Shown here in pieces: positions 50,665 through 58,890 of a stretch of 64,000 nt of DNA (positions within the stretch are counted from its first letter, which is position 1; each line of letters begins with the position of its first letter). Source of the DNA: Streptomyces aquilus (lineage in GTDB: Bacteria; Actinomycetota; Actinomycetes; Streptomycetales; Streptomycetaceae). The stretch covers positions 3,472,001 to 3,536,000 of the forward strand of contig NZ_CP034463.1 of NCBI RefSeq assembly GCF_003955715.1, in the 5' to 3' direction. A model generated the notes under the pieces. It saw only the letters and a program-made list of their open reading frames with translations. It ran no database searches and was not told the DNA's origin. Made by a program: the position numbers and the translations under genes.

Positions 50665-51627
50665 TCAGTGCCCGGCGAACTGCACACCCGTCGCCTGGAC
50701 GACGTTCGGCCGTAGGGCGATCCCGTCCACCGTCAGCCGCTCCCCGTAGATGTCGGTGACGCGGATCGCCCCACCGCAGCCGGCGCCCTGCTCGGAGAGG
50801 AAGTAGTTGTACGAGGCGCGGGGCAGCACGGTCCAGCCGCCACTGGTACGCACCTCCAGCCGCGCCACCGGATTCCGGTGGCCGAGGATCTGGATGCCGC
50901 ACCAGTAGCGGCTGGACCCGGTCTTGTACCGGACGGCGAGCTTCTCGCCCGTGCCGGGGCTGACCAGGCTCCAGGTGATCGGTATCTGGCCCTTGACCGG
51001 CGCGGCGAGCTTCGCGAACGCCTCGGCGCTGAGGTCGAGTTGGCCGACCCGGCAGGGCGCGGGGCACTCGTTCGTGATCCGTACGGTGATCGAGGCACCG
51101 CTCGCGGCCCGGACCCGGACGTACGCCCCGCACGCCTTGGCCGTCTCGTAGTCGGCGGTGTTCATGGCGGCGGTCATGACGGTGCCGGCCGGACCGAAGG
51201 TGCAGGCGCCGTCGCCGTTCCCGGCGTCGTAGAAGGTGGCGACTCCGCTGTAGGTGACGCCAGGCTTGATCCGGCCCGCCAACGAGCCTGTGCTGACAGG
51301 GGCTTTGGGCGTGGCCTTGGGCTGCTTGGCGACGGTGGCCTTAGGGGTGGCCTTCTTGCTCGCCGAAGCAGAAGCCGAGGCCGAGGCGGAAGCCGAGGCG
51401 GAAGCCGACCCGCTCGGTGTCGAAGACGGAGTGGCGGACGGCGTCACCGCGGCGGACCCGGCGCTCGCCGCACGGCCGGCGTCCGCCACCGACACGGCGT
51501 CCCCCGAGCCGCCACCGGGCCGGAACGCCACGATCACGGAGGCGATGAGCGCGACCGCCCCCACCGCCACGGCGATGAGAAGGGCACGTGACTTGCGGGG
51601 GCGGCGGTGCGCGGAGGGAGGGGCCAC
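50665..51627 (-). CDS. Expansin-like cell-wall protein
   Basis: 320 residues, GTG start with AAGGACC upstream. A membrane span (~18-40) near the N-terminus and no lipobox suggest either a signal or an anchor; a Ser-Ala repeat region (~75-95) and Lys/Pro linker follow. The two-domain part matches bacterial expansins (EXLX1): domain 1 with YSGVATFYDAG and the key Asp in VGQLDLSAEAF, then domain 2 ending GIALRPNVVQATGVQF, including aromatic residues for cellulose binding. It loosens plant or microbial wall polysaccharide without hydrolysis. It ends two bases from the convergent protease stop. Confidence 0.86.
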   Translation of the reverse strand: MAPPSAHRRPRKSRALLIAVAVGAVALIASVIVAFRPGGGSGDAVSVADAGRAASAGSAAVTPSATPSSTPSGSASASASASASASASASKKATPKATVAKQPKATPKAPVSTGSLAGRIKPGVTYSGVATFYDAGNGDGACTFGPAGTVMTAAMNTADYETAKACGAYVRVRAASGASITVRITNECPAPCRVGQLDLSAEAFAKLAAPVKGQIPITWSLVSPGTGEKLAVRYKTGSSRYWCGIQILGHRNPVARLEVRTSGGWTVLPRASYNYFLSEQGAGCGGAIRVTDIYGERLTVDGIALRPNVVQATGVQFAGH

Positions 51628-51725
51628 GGCTGAGGTCCTTGTGTGTCGGGTGGGGCTCCGGGGACGGAGGCCTTCGACGTACAGTCGCCGCAGGATCCCA
51701 GAAGGTTGCCGTGCGGGAGGCGGAA

Positions 51726-52586
51726 ATGAGAACAACGGTGACGCTCCTGCACCCGGGGGCGATGGGTGCCCCGGTGGGCGGCCAGGCGACCCGCACCGGG
51801 GCGCGCGTCCTGTACGTCCCGACGGGCCGCGGCCCGGCCTCCGTGGAACGGGCACGTCAGGCGGGCCTCGTGGCCGCCGACTCCCTCGCGTCCGCCCTGT
51901 CCGTCAGCGACTTGGTCCTCTCCGTCTGCCCGCCGCACGCCGCCGAGGACGTCGCCCACGAGGTCCTGGAGCACGACTTCCGGGGCATCTATGTCGAGGC
52001 CAACGCCATCAGCCCGGACCGCGCGACCCGCATCGGCAAGGCCTGCGCCGAGCGCGGCGCCCTGATGGTCGACGGCTCGATCATCGGCGGCCCTCCGGCG
52101 GACGGCAGCGGCCCCCGCCTCTATCTGAGCGGCGACGCGCGGGCGGTGGCGGGGACGGCCGCGCTGTTCGACGGCACCGATGTCGTCGCCCGCCCCCTGG
52201 ACGCCGGGATCGGCGCGGCCTCCGCGCTCAAGATGGCGTACGCCTCGTTCCAGAAGTCGGCGCGGGTCCTGGCGGCCGTCTCGCACGCCCTCGCCACGAG
52301 CCATGGCGTGGGCGAGGAACTCGCCGCGGAGGGCCGGGCGTTGACGGCCCGCATCCTCGCCGAGGTCGACCACTTCCCCGGCGTCGCCGCCCGTGCCTGG
52401 CGCTGGGCGCCGGAGATGGCGGAGATCGCGGCCGCCCTGGACGCCGTAGGACTGCCACCGGACCTGGCGGAGGCGTCGGCCGCGGTGCTGCGGCACTGGA
52501 GCGGGGACAAGGACCGGCTCGATCTGCCGCTGGAGGACGTGTTCGCACGGCTGCACACGCCCGTGGGCCCCTCCCCGGCGGGGTGA
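51726..52586 (+). CDS. NAD(P)-binding dehydrogenase with DUF1932
   Basis: 286 residues. A Rossmann start with HPGAMGAPVGGQA, the 6-phosphogluconate/beta-hydroxyacid dehydrogenase N-terminal motif in altered form, then ISPDRATRIG and VDGSIIGGPP, the substrate-loop region. The all-helical DUF1932 domain (~190-286) follows. GGGAGG lies 5 bases before the ATG. It is probably a hydroxyacid reductase-like enzyme of unknown substrate. The catalytic Lys of this superfamily may be the one in ASALKMAYAS. It is monocistronic, divergent from the expansin gene by ~98 bases. Confidence 0.86.
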   Translation: MRTTVTLLHPGAMGAPVGGQATRTGARVLYVPTGRGPASVERARQAGLVAADSLASALSVSDLVLSVCPPHAAEDVAHEVLEHDFRGIYVEANAISPDRATRIGKACAERGALMVDGSIIGGPPADGSGPRLYLSGDARAVAGTAALFDGTDVVARPLDAGIGAASALKMAYASFQKSARVLAAVSHALATSHGVGEELAAEGRALTARILAEVDHFPGVAARAWRWAPEMAEIAAALDAVGLPPDLAEASAAVLRHWSGDKDRLDLPLEDVFARLHTPVGPSPAG

Positions 52587-52615
52587 AGGGGCTCACGGGA
52601 TGACGGGAACGGGTG

Positions 52616-53944
52616 TCACCGGTGGTGCGGTGACGTCAGGTAGTGCTGCCTGAGGAGCTCCTTTCCGTAGTCGTTGCCGTTGGGGGTCCGGATGACCGAG
52701 TGGACGTGCAGCTGGGTCGCGCCGCCGCCCTGTGTGGCGCCGTACGCGCCCGCCAGCGGGCCCGGGCTCTGGCAGTCGACCTCCACCCACACCACGGGGC
52801 TGTGGACGCGGACGTAGAAGGCGTCGTCGTCGCCGGTGCCGCCGGCCCAGGTGACGTAGGTGTCGGAGAGGTGCCGGGCGACCTCGGCCATGCGCACCTT
52901 GGCGGCGTCCGCCTTGGCGCGGCCCACGAAGGCCTCGACGATCGCGAGCAGCTTCTTCCTCTGGGCGGCGTCGAGCTTGTCGCCGCGCAGGCCCGTGTAC
53001 TCCTGGACCGCGTTGTCGGAGAAGGCGCCCGCCTTCATCGACTCGTTCGCCTTGGTCGCCGACTCGATGGCGACCGCCTGCTGCGCCGTGGTCAGGGAGT
53101 TGATGAAGGCGAGGGAGGCGGCGACCTCCTCGTGGCACACGGTCACGGTCTCGCCGTCGATCTCCATGGTGGTCGGCTCCGAACCCCAGAAGCAGGGGCT
53201 CATCACGACCTGGTCGCCGAGGACGAAGTAGTTGATGACGAGGTGGTGGCCGTCGAACTGGAAGCCCCAGGGCTCCGTCCGGGACGGGGTGCCCATGACG
53301 GTCCAGTAGTAGGCGTCCTCGTTGAAGGCGGTGGTGTTGCCGATCGCCTCGCCCGCCGCCTGGTTGATCCGGCGGATCTTCTCCGTGGTCTCCAGGCCGT
53401 CGGCACTGAGCGCGGCCTTCAGCAGCGCGGTGCCGAGGGCCTTCTGGTCGTCGCTCAGGTCGGCGAGCGAGACGCCCTGGCGCTCGTAGGAGTCGACGTT
53501 GCTCCACAGCCGCCACTCGGTGGAGTGCACGGTGAAGACGGTCGAGGTCTTCTGGTCGTCGGTCAGCCCGGCGAGGAAGGCGTTGGCGGCGGTGATGACG
53601 GGGGTGGTCGCCACGCCGGTGGAATGGATGGTGAACAGGTCGTCGATCCGGTTGCCGTCGGTCGTCAGACCGAAGAAGTCCTCGGTGACCGACTGGTTGC
53701 CGGGGCCTCCGGTGCCGCCGCCCGGACCGCCGCTGGGCGCACCGCTCGGCGTCGCGCTCGCGTCGGCCGTCCCCGTGCTGTCGTCGGCCAGCGCCGCCCA
53801 GGCACCGGCGCCGCCCATGGTGGCGACGGCCGTGGCACCGGACGCGAAGAAGACCTTGCGCATGAAGTTGCGGCGACTGGCGTGGGCGCGACGCGCGACC
53901 TCGGCCTTCTGCCGCGGCTGCCCACCGGTGTCGAGCTCGGCCAT
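52616..53944 (-). CDS. TAT-exported DUF3500-family protein
   Basis: 442 residues. ATG 53944 has AAGGGAG upstream; the frame is open further but without a ribosome site. N-terminus with SRRNFMRKVFFASGATAVA (twin-arginine signal, ~24-45), then a Ser/Thr/Gly/Pro-rich linker (~55-85). The rest is DUF3500: LTDDQKTSTVFTVHSTEWRLW, GGATQLHVHSVIRTPNGNDYG. The family is secreted or periplasmic and uncharacterised; His residues in the C-terminal HVHS could bind metal. It lies downstream of the RR-kinase pair on the same strand (187-base gap), suggesting membership of that regulon. Confidence 0.86.
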   Translation of the reverse strand: MAELDTGGQPRQKAEVARRAHASRRNFMRKVFFASGATAVATMGGAGAWAALADDSTGTADASATPSGAPSGGPGGGTGGPGNQSVTEDFFGLTTDGNRIDDLFTIHSTGVATTPVITAANAFLAGLTDDQKTSTVFTVHSTEWRLWSNVDSYERQGVSLADLSDDQKALGTALLKAALSADGLETTEKIRRINQAAGEAIGNTTAFNEDAYYWTVMGTPSRTEPWGFQFDGHHLVINYFVLGDQVVMSPCFWGSEPTTMEIDGETVTVCHEEVAASLAFINSLTTAQQAVAIESATKANESMKAGAFSDNAVQEYTGLRGDKLDAAQRKKLLAIVEAFVGRAKADAAKVRMAEVARHLSDTYVTWAGGTGDDDAFYVRVHSPVVWVEVDCQSPGPLAGAYGATQGGGATQLHVHSVIRTPNGNDYGKELLRQHYLTSPHHR

Positions 53945-54131
53945 CGTGGTCCGCTCCCTTCGTCCTGGCCGCGTCCCCTGCGGACCGGCCACCGGAGAAC
54001 CACCCTGGGGGCCGTAACTGAGGCTCCGCTGAAGCGAGTTCGCCACGCAGGCCGTTCGCGGCCGCCACGCAGGCTTTCCGTGACCGCCCCGACGGCCGTG
54101 ACCAGGCTTTCCATGAGGTCGGCCGGCGTTC

Positions 54132-55562
54132 CTACGAGGTCGCTGTGGACCGTGCCACGGCCCTCGGCAACGTCACCCTGAACCGCGTGCACCCCGCCTC
54201 GCTCGCCACCTCGATCCGCCCGCCGTGCGCCGCCGTGAGCGCCGCGGCGATGGCCAGCCCGAGCCCCGAACCGCCGCCCTGCCCGGGGGCCCGGGTGCGG
54301 GAGGCGTCGGCGCGGGTGAAGCGTTCGAAGACGGCCGGGAGGAGGTCGGGCGGGATGCCGGGCCCGTCGTCCCGGACGACGACCACGCACTCGGCGCGTC
54401 CCGCCGCCACCTCCACGTCGATCCGGGTGCCGGGCGGGGTGTGGGCGCGGGCGTTGGCGAGGAGGTTGGCGACCACCTGGGTCAGCCGGGCGGCGTCGCC
54501 GGTGACGAGTGCCGGTTCGTCGAGGCGCAGGGCAAGTTGCCAGTCGTGGTCGGCACCGGCGGCCCGCGCGTCCCACACCGCTTCGGCGACCAGCGTCGCG
54601 AGGTCGACGTCGGCCTCCTCCAGCGGCCGTCCCTCGTCGAGGCGGGCCAGGAGCAGCAGGTCCTCGACGAGCCCGGTCATGCGGGCGGACTGCGCGGAGA
54701 CCCGCTGCCAGACCAGCGCGGGCTCGATCTTCGCGGCGCCCCGGTCCATGAGTTCGGCGTATCCGGCGATGGAGGCGAGCGGGGTGCGCAGTTCGTGGCT
54801 CGCGTCGGCGAGGAAACGGCGCATCCGGTCCTCGCTGCGCCGCAGTTCGGCGAGGGAGGACTCGACGCTGTCGATGAGGACGTTCAGGGCGGCGCCCACC
54901 TGGCCGACCTCGGTGTCGGTGTCGGGGGCGGGGACACGGGTGAGTTCGCCGGTGCCGAACGGTCCGTTCGCCACCTCGACGGCGGTGGCGGCGACCTGTC
55001 CGAGGGGCCGCAGTTGCCGCCGTATGCCCCAGGCGCAGACCGTGCCCACGCCGGCCAGGCCGACGACGGCGATGACGGCCTCGGCCGCGACGAGGTCGTG
55101 GACGGTGTCCTTGACCTCGGCGGCGGGCAGTCCGGCGAGGACGGCGGGGCCGTCGCCGCTCGCGACGGTGAGACGGTAGGTGCCGAGGCCGGGGATGGTC
55201 CGGGTGGAGAGCGTGCCCGCCTCGGTGACCCCGGCGAGGGCCGCGCGCTGGGCGGCGGTGAGGACCTGCCGGCCGCCGTCCTCGGTGATGACCTCGGCGG
55301 CGACCACCTTCCCGTCGGTGAGCCGGGCGGCGACGGTACCGGTGGGCTGGCCGCGCTCGTTGAGGAACCCGAGGTCCGTGGCGTCACCGGAACGCCGCTG
55401 GAGGCCGCCCTGGCTGCGGTCGGCCGCGTCCCGGACCCGCTGGTCCAGGTCCGCCTTCAGGTGCGCGCCCTGGACGAGAACGGTGGCCACCGCCATCGTC
55501 GTGCAGACCACGACCAGGGCCAGGGACACGAACAGCACCAGCCGGGCCCGCAGGGTCTTCAT
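54132..55562 (-). CDS. Sensor histidine kinase
   Basis: 476 residues; the start overlaps the regulator's stop (ATGA). N-terminal span (~8-32), a ~120-residue outer sensor, and a second span (~160-185), then HAMP (~185-240, RRQLRPLGQVAATAVEVA), HisKA with LADASHELRTPLASIAGYAELM and HATPase with LLANARAHTP (N), VRDDGPGIPP (G1) and GGGSGLGLAIAAAL (G2). Complete and active-looking. No ligand known. It forms an operon with the response regulator upstream. Confidence 0.94.
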   Translation of the reverse strand: MKTLRARLVLFVSLALVVVCTTMAVATVLVQGAHLKADLDQRVRDAADRSQGGLQRRSGDATDLGFLNERGQPTGTVAARLTDGKVVAAEVITEDGGRQVLTAAQRAALAGVTEAGTLSTRTIPGLGTYRLTVASGDGPAVLAGLPAAEVKDTVHDLVAAEAVIAVVGLAGVGTVCAWGIRRQLRPLGQVAATAVEVANGPFGTGELTRVPAPDTDTEVGQVGAALNVLIDSVESSLAELRRSEDRMRRFLADASHELRTPLASIAGYAELMDRGAAKIEPALVWQRVSAQSARMTGLVEDLLLLARLDEGRPLEEADVDLATLVAEAVWDARAAGADHDWQLALRLDEPALVTGDAARLTQVVANLLANARAHTPPGTRIDVEVAAGRAECVVVVRDDGPGIPPDLLPAVFERFTRADASRTRAPGQGGGSGLGLAIAAALTAAHGGRIEVASEAGCTRFRVTLPRAVARSTATS

Positions 55563-56293
55563 CTCCCCTCGCCCGCAGCCCTGATGACATATCCCGCGCC
55601 GCGCACGGTGTGGATCATCGGTGGGCGCCCCTTGTCGAGCTTCCCGCGCAGGCTGTACACGTACACCTCGACCAGGTTCCCCTCGCTCTCGAACGAGCTG
55701 TTCCAGACGTGGTCGAGGATCTGCGCCTTGCTGAGCACCTGGCGGGGGTGGCGCATCAGGAAGTGCAGCAGGTCGAACTCCTTGGCGGTCAGCGCGATCG
55801 CCTCCCCGCCGCGCCGCACCTGCCGGGTCTTCTCGGCCAGGACGAGGTCGCCGAGCACGCGTACGGACTCGTCGGCGGCGGCCGCGTCGGCGCCGGAGCG
55901 GCGCAGCAGCCCGCGCAGCCGCAGCATGACCTCCTCCAGCGAGAAGGGTTTGGTGACGTAGTCGTCGGCGCCGGCGGAGAGCCCGTCGATCCGGTGCTCC
56001 AGCGTGTCGCGGGCGGTGAGCATGAGCACGGGCAGGCCGGCGTTCTCGTACCGCAGCCGGCGCAGCACCTGGACGCCGTCGAGGTCGGGCAGCATGCCGT
56101 CGAGAACGACGGCGTGCGGCGCACACCCCCGGGCGAGACCGAGCGCGCCATGCCCGTCCGCCGCGAGGAACGGCTGCCACCCCGCATCGGTGACGGCCCA
56201 CGACAGCAGTTCGGTGAGCTCGGGTTCGTCGTCGACGATCAACACCCGGACCGCGCCCGGACCGGCCTCACGAGCTCCACTTACGGCAGACAT
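55559..56293 (-). CDS. OmpR/PhoB-family response regulator
   Basis: 244 residues from ATG 56293 (MSAVSGARE). The receiver has VLIVDDEPELTELL, phospho-acceptor Asp in HAVVLDGMLPD, MLTARDTLEH and TKPFSLEEV. The C-terminal winged helix has EGNLVEVYVYSLRGKLD, ending HTVRGAGYVIR. The start codon has no strong ribosome site and lies within an inverted repeat (56291-56305), so translation or transcription could be self-controlled. It is the first gene of an operon with the kinase and possibly the DUF3500 gene. Confidence 0.93.
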   Translation of the reverse strand: MSAVSGAREAGPGAVRVLIVDDEPELTELLSWAVTDAGWQPFLAADGHGALGLARGCAPHAVVLDGMLPDLDGVQVLRRLRYENAGLPVLMLTARDTLEHRIDGLSAGADDYVTKPFSLEEVMLRLRGLLRRSGADAAAADESVRVLGDLVLAEKTRQVRRGGEAIALTAKEFDLLHFLMRHPRQVLSKAQILDHVWNSSFESEGNLVEVYVYSLRGKLDKGRPPMIHTVRGAGYVIRAAGEGR

Positions 56294-56305
56294 GCTGTGA
56301 GCATG
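56291..56305. promoter_or_regulatory. Inverted repeat over the start codon of the response regulator gene
   Basis: CATGCT-GTG-AGCATG: perfect 6-base arms, three-base centre, including the ATG of the regulator. It could be a small operator or an RNA hairpin covering the start. Confidence 0.4.
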
Positions 56306-56389
56306 TCGAGTGGACCTGGGCGATTCCTGTGAGCCGGCTGGGCCGGGGCCATGACACCATCGGTGGATCGTTTCTTCGACCACATCGAG

Positions 56390-56466
56390 TGGTGGGGCGG
56401 GTGGGACTCGAACCCACGGCCGACGGATTATGAGTCCGCTGCTCTAACCGGCTGAGCTACCGCCCC
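56390..56466 (-). tRNA. tRNA with CAU anticodon (Met elongator or Ile2)
   Basis: Full cloverleaf on the minus strand: 7-bp acceptor GGGGCGG/CCGCCCC, D-arm TAGCTCAGCCGGTTAGAGC, anticodon loop CTCATAA (anticodon CAT), T-arm GTGGGTTCGAGTCCCAC. CCA is encoded at 56390-56392. CAU is shared by Met and lysidine-modified Ile2; sequence alone did not settle which. Confidence 0.9.
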
Positions 56467-56611
56467 ATAGCGGCGTGTCGCGTACATGTGTGCGCGCCGT
56501 CTGCCGCAGCATAGCCGCTCATACGATCTCCTGCTTCGTATGGTCGACTTCGCATGCCCTGAAGGACTCCGCTGTGACCTGCGCGGTTCCCGGTCCAGGG
56601 GTGATCACATG

Positions 56612-56634
56612 AAAAAGGACCCCTTCGGGGGTCC
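56612..56634 (-). terminator. Intrinsic terminator of the tRNA-Asn transcript
   Basis: GGACCCC-TTCG-GGGGTCC stem-loop followed, on the minus strand, by a run of five T. It lies 13 bases beyond the tRNA-Asn pair in the direction of transcription. Confidence 0.85.
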
Positions 56635-56646
56635 TTGTTCAACACG

Positions 56647-56719
56647 CTCTCCCGACTGGACTCGAACCAGTAACCTGCCGGTTAACAGCCGGCTGCTCTG
56701 CCAATTGAGCTACGGAAGA
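56647..56719 (-). tRNA. tRNA-Asn (GTT), copy 2 in transcription order
   Basis: A 73-base cloverleaf: acceptor TCTTCCG pairing with CGGGAGA, D-arm TAGCTCAATTGGCAGAGCA, anticodon loop CTGTTAA (GTT), T-arm ACTGGTTCGAGTCCAGT. CCA is not encoded. It differs from its neighbour only in the acceptor stem. Confidence 0.93.
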
Positions 56720-56725
56720 TCGAAG

Positions 56726-56798
56726 CTCCCCCGACTGGACTCGAACCAGTAACCTGCCGGTTAACAGCCGGCTGCTCTGCCAATTGAGCTACGGAGGA
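56726..56798 (-). tRNA. tRNA-Asn (GTT), copy 1 in transcription order
   Basis: The same cloverleaf with acceptor TCCTCCG/CGGGGGA. It is separated from the other copy by 6 bases, a tandem duplication likely processed from a single transcript. CCA is not encoded. Confidence 0.93.
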
Positions 56799-56956
56799 AT
56801 GCCTCGTTGCATCGAACGTACCTCGCTGGGTATTCGCCAGGGGGCGGGCGTCCGCTGCGACACATACATTAGCGCAAGCAGGGGGGTGCTCCGCCAATCG
56901 GTTCCTCCCGGCACCGACGCCGCACCGCAGACCTACGCAAGGGAAGGGTGGCCGCC

Positions 56957-57262
56957 ATGCGCTACAAGCTCACTTTCGTCGCCGGGCTGGCTCTGGGTTA
57001 CGTGCTGGGCACGCGTGCCGGGCGCGAGCGCTACGAGCAGCTGAAGAAGTCCGCGCGACAGGTCTCGCAGAACCCCGCGGTCCGCAACACCGCCGAATCG
57101 GCCGCCCAGCAGGGCCGCCAGTTCGCGGGCAAGGCGTACCACGCGGTGAGCGACAAGGTGGGGGACCGGGTGCCGGACTCGGTGGCCCAGCGGGTCCGCT
57201 CCCTGCGGGACCGCAACACCAACGGCGCCGCCGAGGACGACTGGGGAACCAGCAACACTTGA
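56957..57262 (+). CDS. Small YtxH-like single-span membrane protein
   Basis: 101 residues; GGGAAGGG 8 bases before the ATG (GTG 56948 is an alternative). An N-terminal span (~5-22, FVAGLALGYVLGTRAG) has the GYxxGTRAGRERYEQL signature common in actinobacterial YtxH-like or DUF-type small proteins; then a helical charged tail with KSARQVSQNPAVRN. Function unknown; likely structural or membrane-stress related. Monocistronic between the tRNA-Asn pair and the FGGY kinase. Confidence 0.82.
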   Translation: MRYKLTFVAGLALGYVLGTRAGRERYEQLKKSARQVSQNPAVRNTAESAAQQGRQFAGKAYHAVSDKVGDRVPDSVAQRVRSLRDRNTNGAAEDDWGTSNT

Positions 57263-57305
57263 GTGCCGGGCGGGGTGACGTCGTCCGGCCCATAGAATTT
57301 TCGCC

Positions 57306-58745
57306 ATGGGGATAGTCGCCGGGCTGGACAGTGCGCCCGATTTCACTCGTATCGTCGTCTGCGACGCGGACACGGGCGCCGTGCTCAGGCAGGGCTACGC
57401 CCCGCACCCGGTGGAAGGCCGTCCCTCCGACGTCGACCCCCAGGCCTGGCTGCTGTCCCTCGGTGAGGCGGCCGGCGGCGGGCTGCTCGAAGGCGTGCAG
57501 GCCATCGGCGTGTCCGCGCAGCAGAACGCCGTCGTGCCGCTGGACGCCCAGGGCAACACCGTCCGCCCCGCGCTCGTCGGCGGCGACAAGCGTGCCCAGG
57601 TCGCGGCGGCCGATCTCATCGACGCACTCGGCGGGCGCGAGGCGTGGGCGCAGGCCGTGGGCTGTGTGCCGCAGGCGCCGCAGCCGGTGACCAAGCTGCG
57701 CTGGCTGGTGAAGAACGAGCCCGACGCCGCCCTGCGGACCGCCGTGCTGCTCCAGGCCCACGACTGGCTCGTCTGGCAGCTCCTCGGGCGGCCCGTGCGC
57801 CGCACCACCGACCGCGGCGGCGCCTCCGGCACCGGCTACTGGTCCGCCGCCACCGGCGCCTACCGCACCGACCTCGTCGAGCTGGCGCTCGGTCACCAGG
57901 CCATGCTGCCCGAGGTGATCGGCCCCTCGGAGGCGGCCGGTACGACCCCGGAGGGGCTGCTGATCTCCGCCGGGACCGGCGAGACCATGGCCGCCGCCTT
58001 CGGGCTGGGGATCGGACTCGGTGACGCCGTCGTGTCGCTCGGGGCCTCCGGGTCCGTCATGGCCGTGCACCCCGAGGCGCTCGTCGACAACTCCGGGATG
58101 ATCACGTCCCTCGCCGACGCGACCGGCATGCACCTGCCCGTCGTCACCACCCTGAACGCCGTACGGACCCTGCGCGGCACCGCCGAGCTGCTCGGGCTGC
58201 CCGATCTGGAGGCCCTGTCCGAGCTGGCGATGAAGTCGACGCCGGGCTCGCACGGGCTCGTGCTGCTGCCCTATCTGGAGGGTGAGCGGACGCCGAGCCT
58301 GCCGCACACCGCCGGGACGCTCGCCGGGCTGCGGCGGGAGTCGATGAAGCCCGAGCACCTGGCGCGGGCCGCGTTCGAGGGCATGCTGTGCGGGCTCGCC
58401 GACGCCCTCGACGTGCTGCGCGGGCGGGGCGTGGAGGTGCGGCGGGTCTTCCTGCTGGGGGCCGCCGCCGAGCTGTCGGCCGTGCAGGCCGCGGCACCGG
58501 CGATCTTCGGCGCCCAGGTCGTCGTACCGCAGCCCGCGGACTACGCGGCGATCGGGGCCGCCCGGCAGGCGGCCTGGGCGCTCGGCGTGTCGCAGGGCAC
58601 GCTCGACCCGCGCACCCCGCCGGCCTGGCAGGGGGCGGCCGCGCAGATCCTGGAGCCCGGCGAGGAACTGGCGGTGGGACAGGCCGTCCGCCAGCAGTTC
58701 GTGTCCGTGCGGGAGCAGACACATCCGAACGCCTTCCGCGGCTGA
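57306..58745 (+). CDS. FGGY-family carbohydrate kinase (xylulokinase-like)
   Basis: 479 residues. Two actin-like halves: VAGLDSAPDFTRIVVCD at the N-terminus (phosphate-1-like, though SAPD replaces the usual GTS), SAQQNAVVPLDAQG, GGDKRAQ, the Asp of TTDRGGASGTGYW as probable catalytic base, and the C-terminal LLPYLEGERTPSLPH and LLGAAAELSAVQAAAP. It is shaped like xylulokinase but diverges at both ATP-site signatures, so the substrate is uncertain and it may be a D-ribulose or other pentulose kinase. Monocistronic, 44 bases from the YtxH-like gene. Confidence 0.86.
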   Translation: MGIVAGLDSAPDFTRIVVCDADTGAVLRQGYAPHPVEGRPSDVDPQAWLLSLGEAAGGGLLEGVQAIGVSAQQNAVVPLDAQGNTVRPALVGGDKRAQVAAADLIDALGGREAWAQAVGCVPQAPQPVTKLRWLVKNEPDAALRTAVLLQAHDWLVWQLLGRPVRRTTDRGGASGTGYWSAATGAYRTDLVELALGHQAMLPEVIGPSEAAGTTPEGLLISAGTGETMAAAFGLGIGLGDAVVSLGASGSVMAVHPEALVDNSGMITSLADATGMHLPVVTTLNAVRTLRGTAELLGLPDLEALSELAMKSTPGSHGLVLLPYLEGERTPSLPHTAGTLAGLRRESMKPEHLARAAFEGMLCGLADALDVLRGRGVEVRRVFLLGAAAELSAVQAAAPAIFGAQVVVPQPADYAAIGAARQAAWALGVSQGTLDPRTPPAWQGAAAQILEPGEELAVGQAVRQQFVSVREQTHPNAFRG

Positions 58746-58890
58746 CCGTCCGAGGGTGCCTTCCGCCCATAAGACGGTAAAGAGCACTGCTGTCGGCTTA
58801 ATCGGTTGAGGTAACGCGGGGGGAGTGTCCGACGATAGGGGCCAGGGGCAACCACCTCCGGCCCCTGTCGCCGACTCCGAGAGACGTAGC

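Noticed and set aside
56390..56798. The tRNA cluster as an integration site of a mobile element.
   Set aside because: No integrase, no direct repeat of a tRNA 3' end and no atypical genes were found on either side; the flanking genes are ordinary chromosomal ones.
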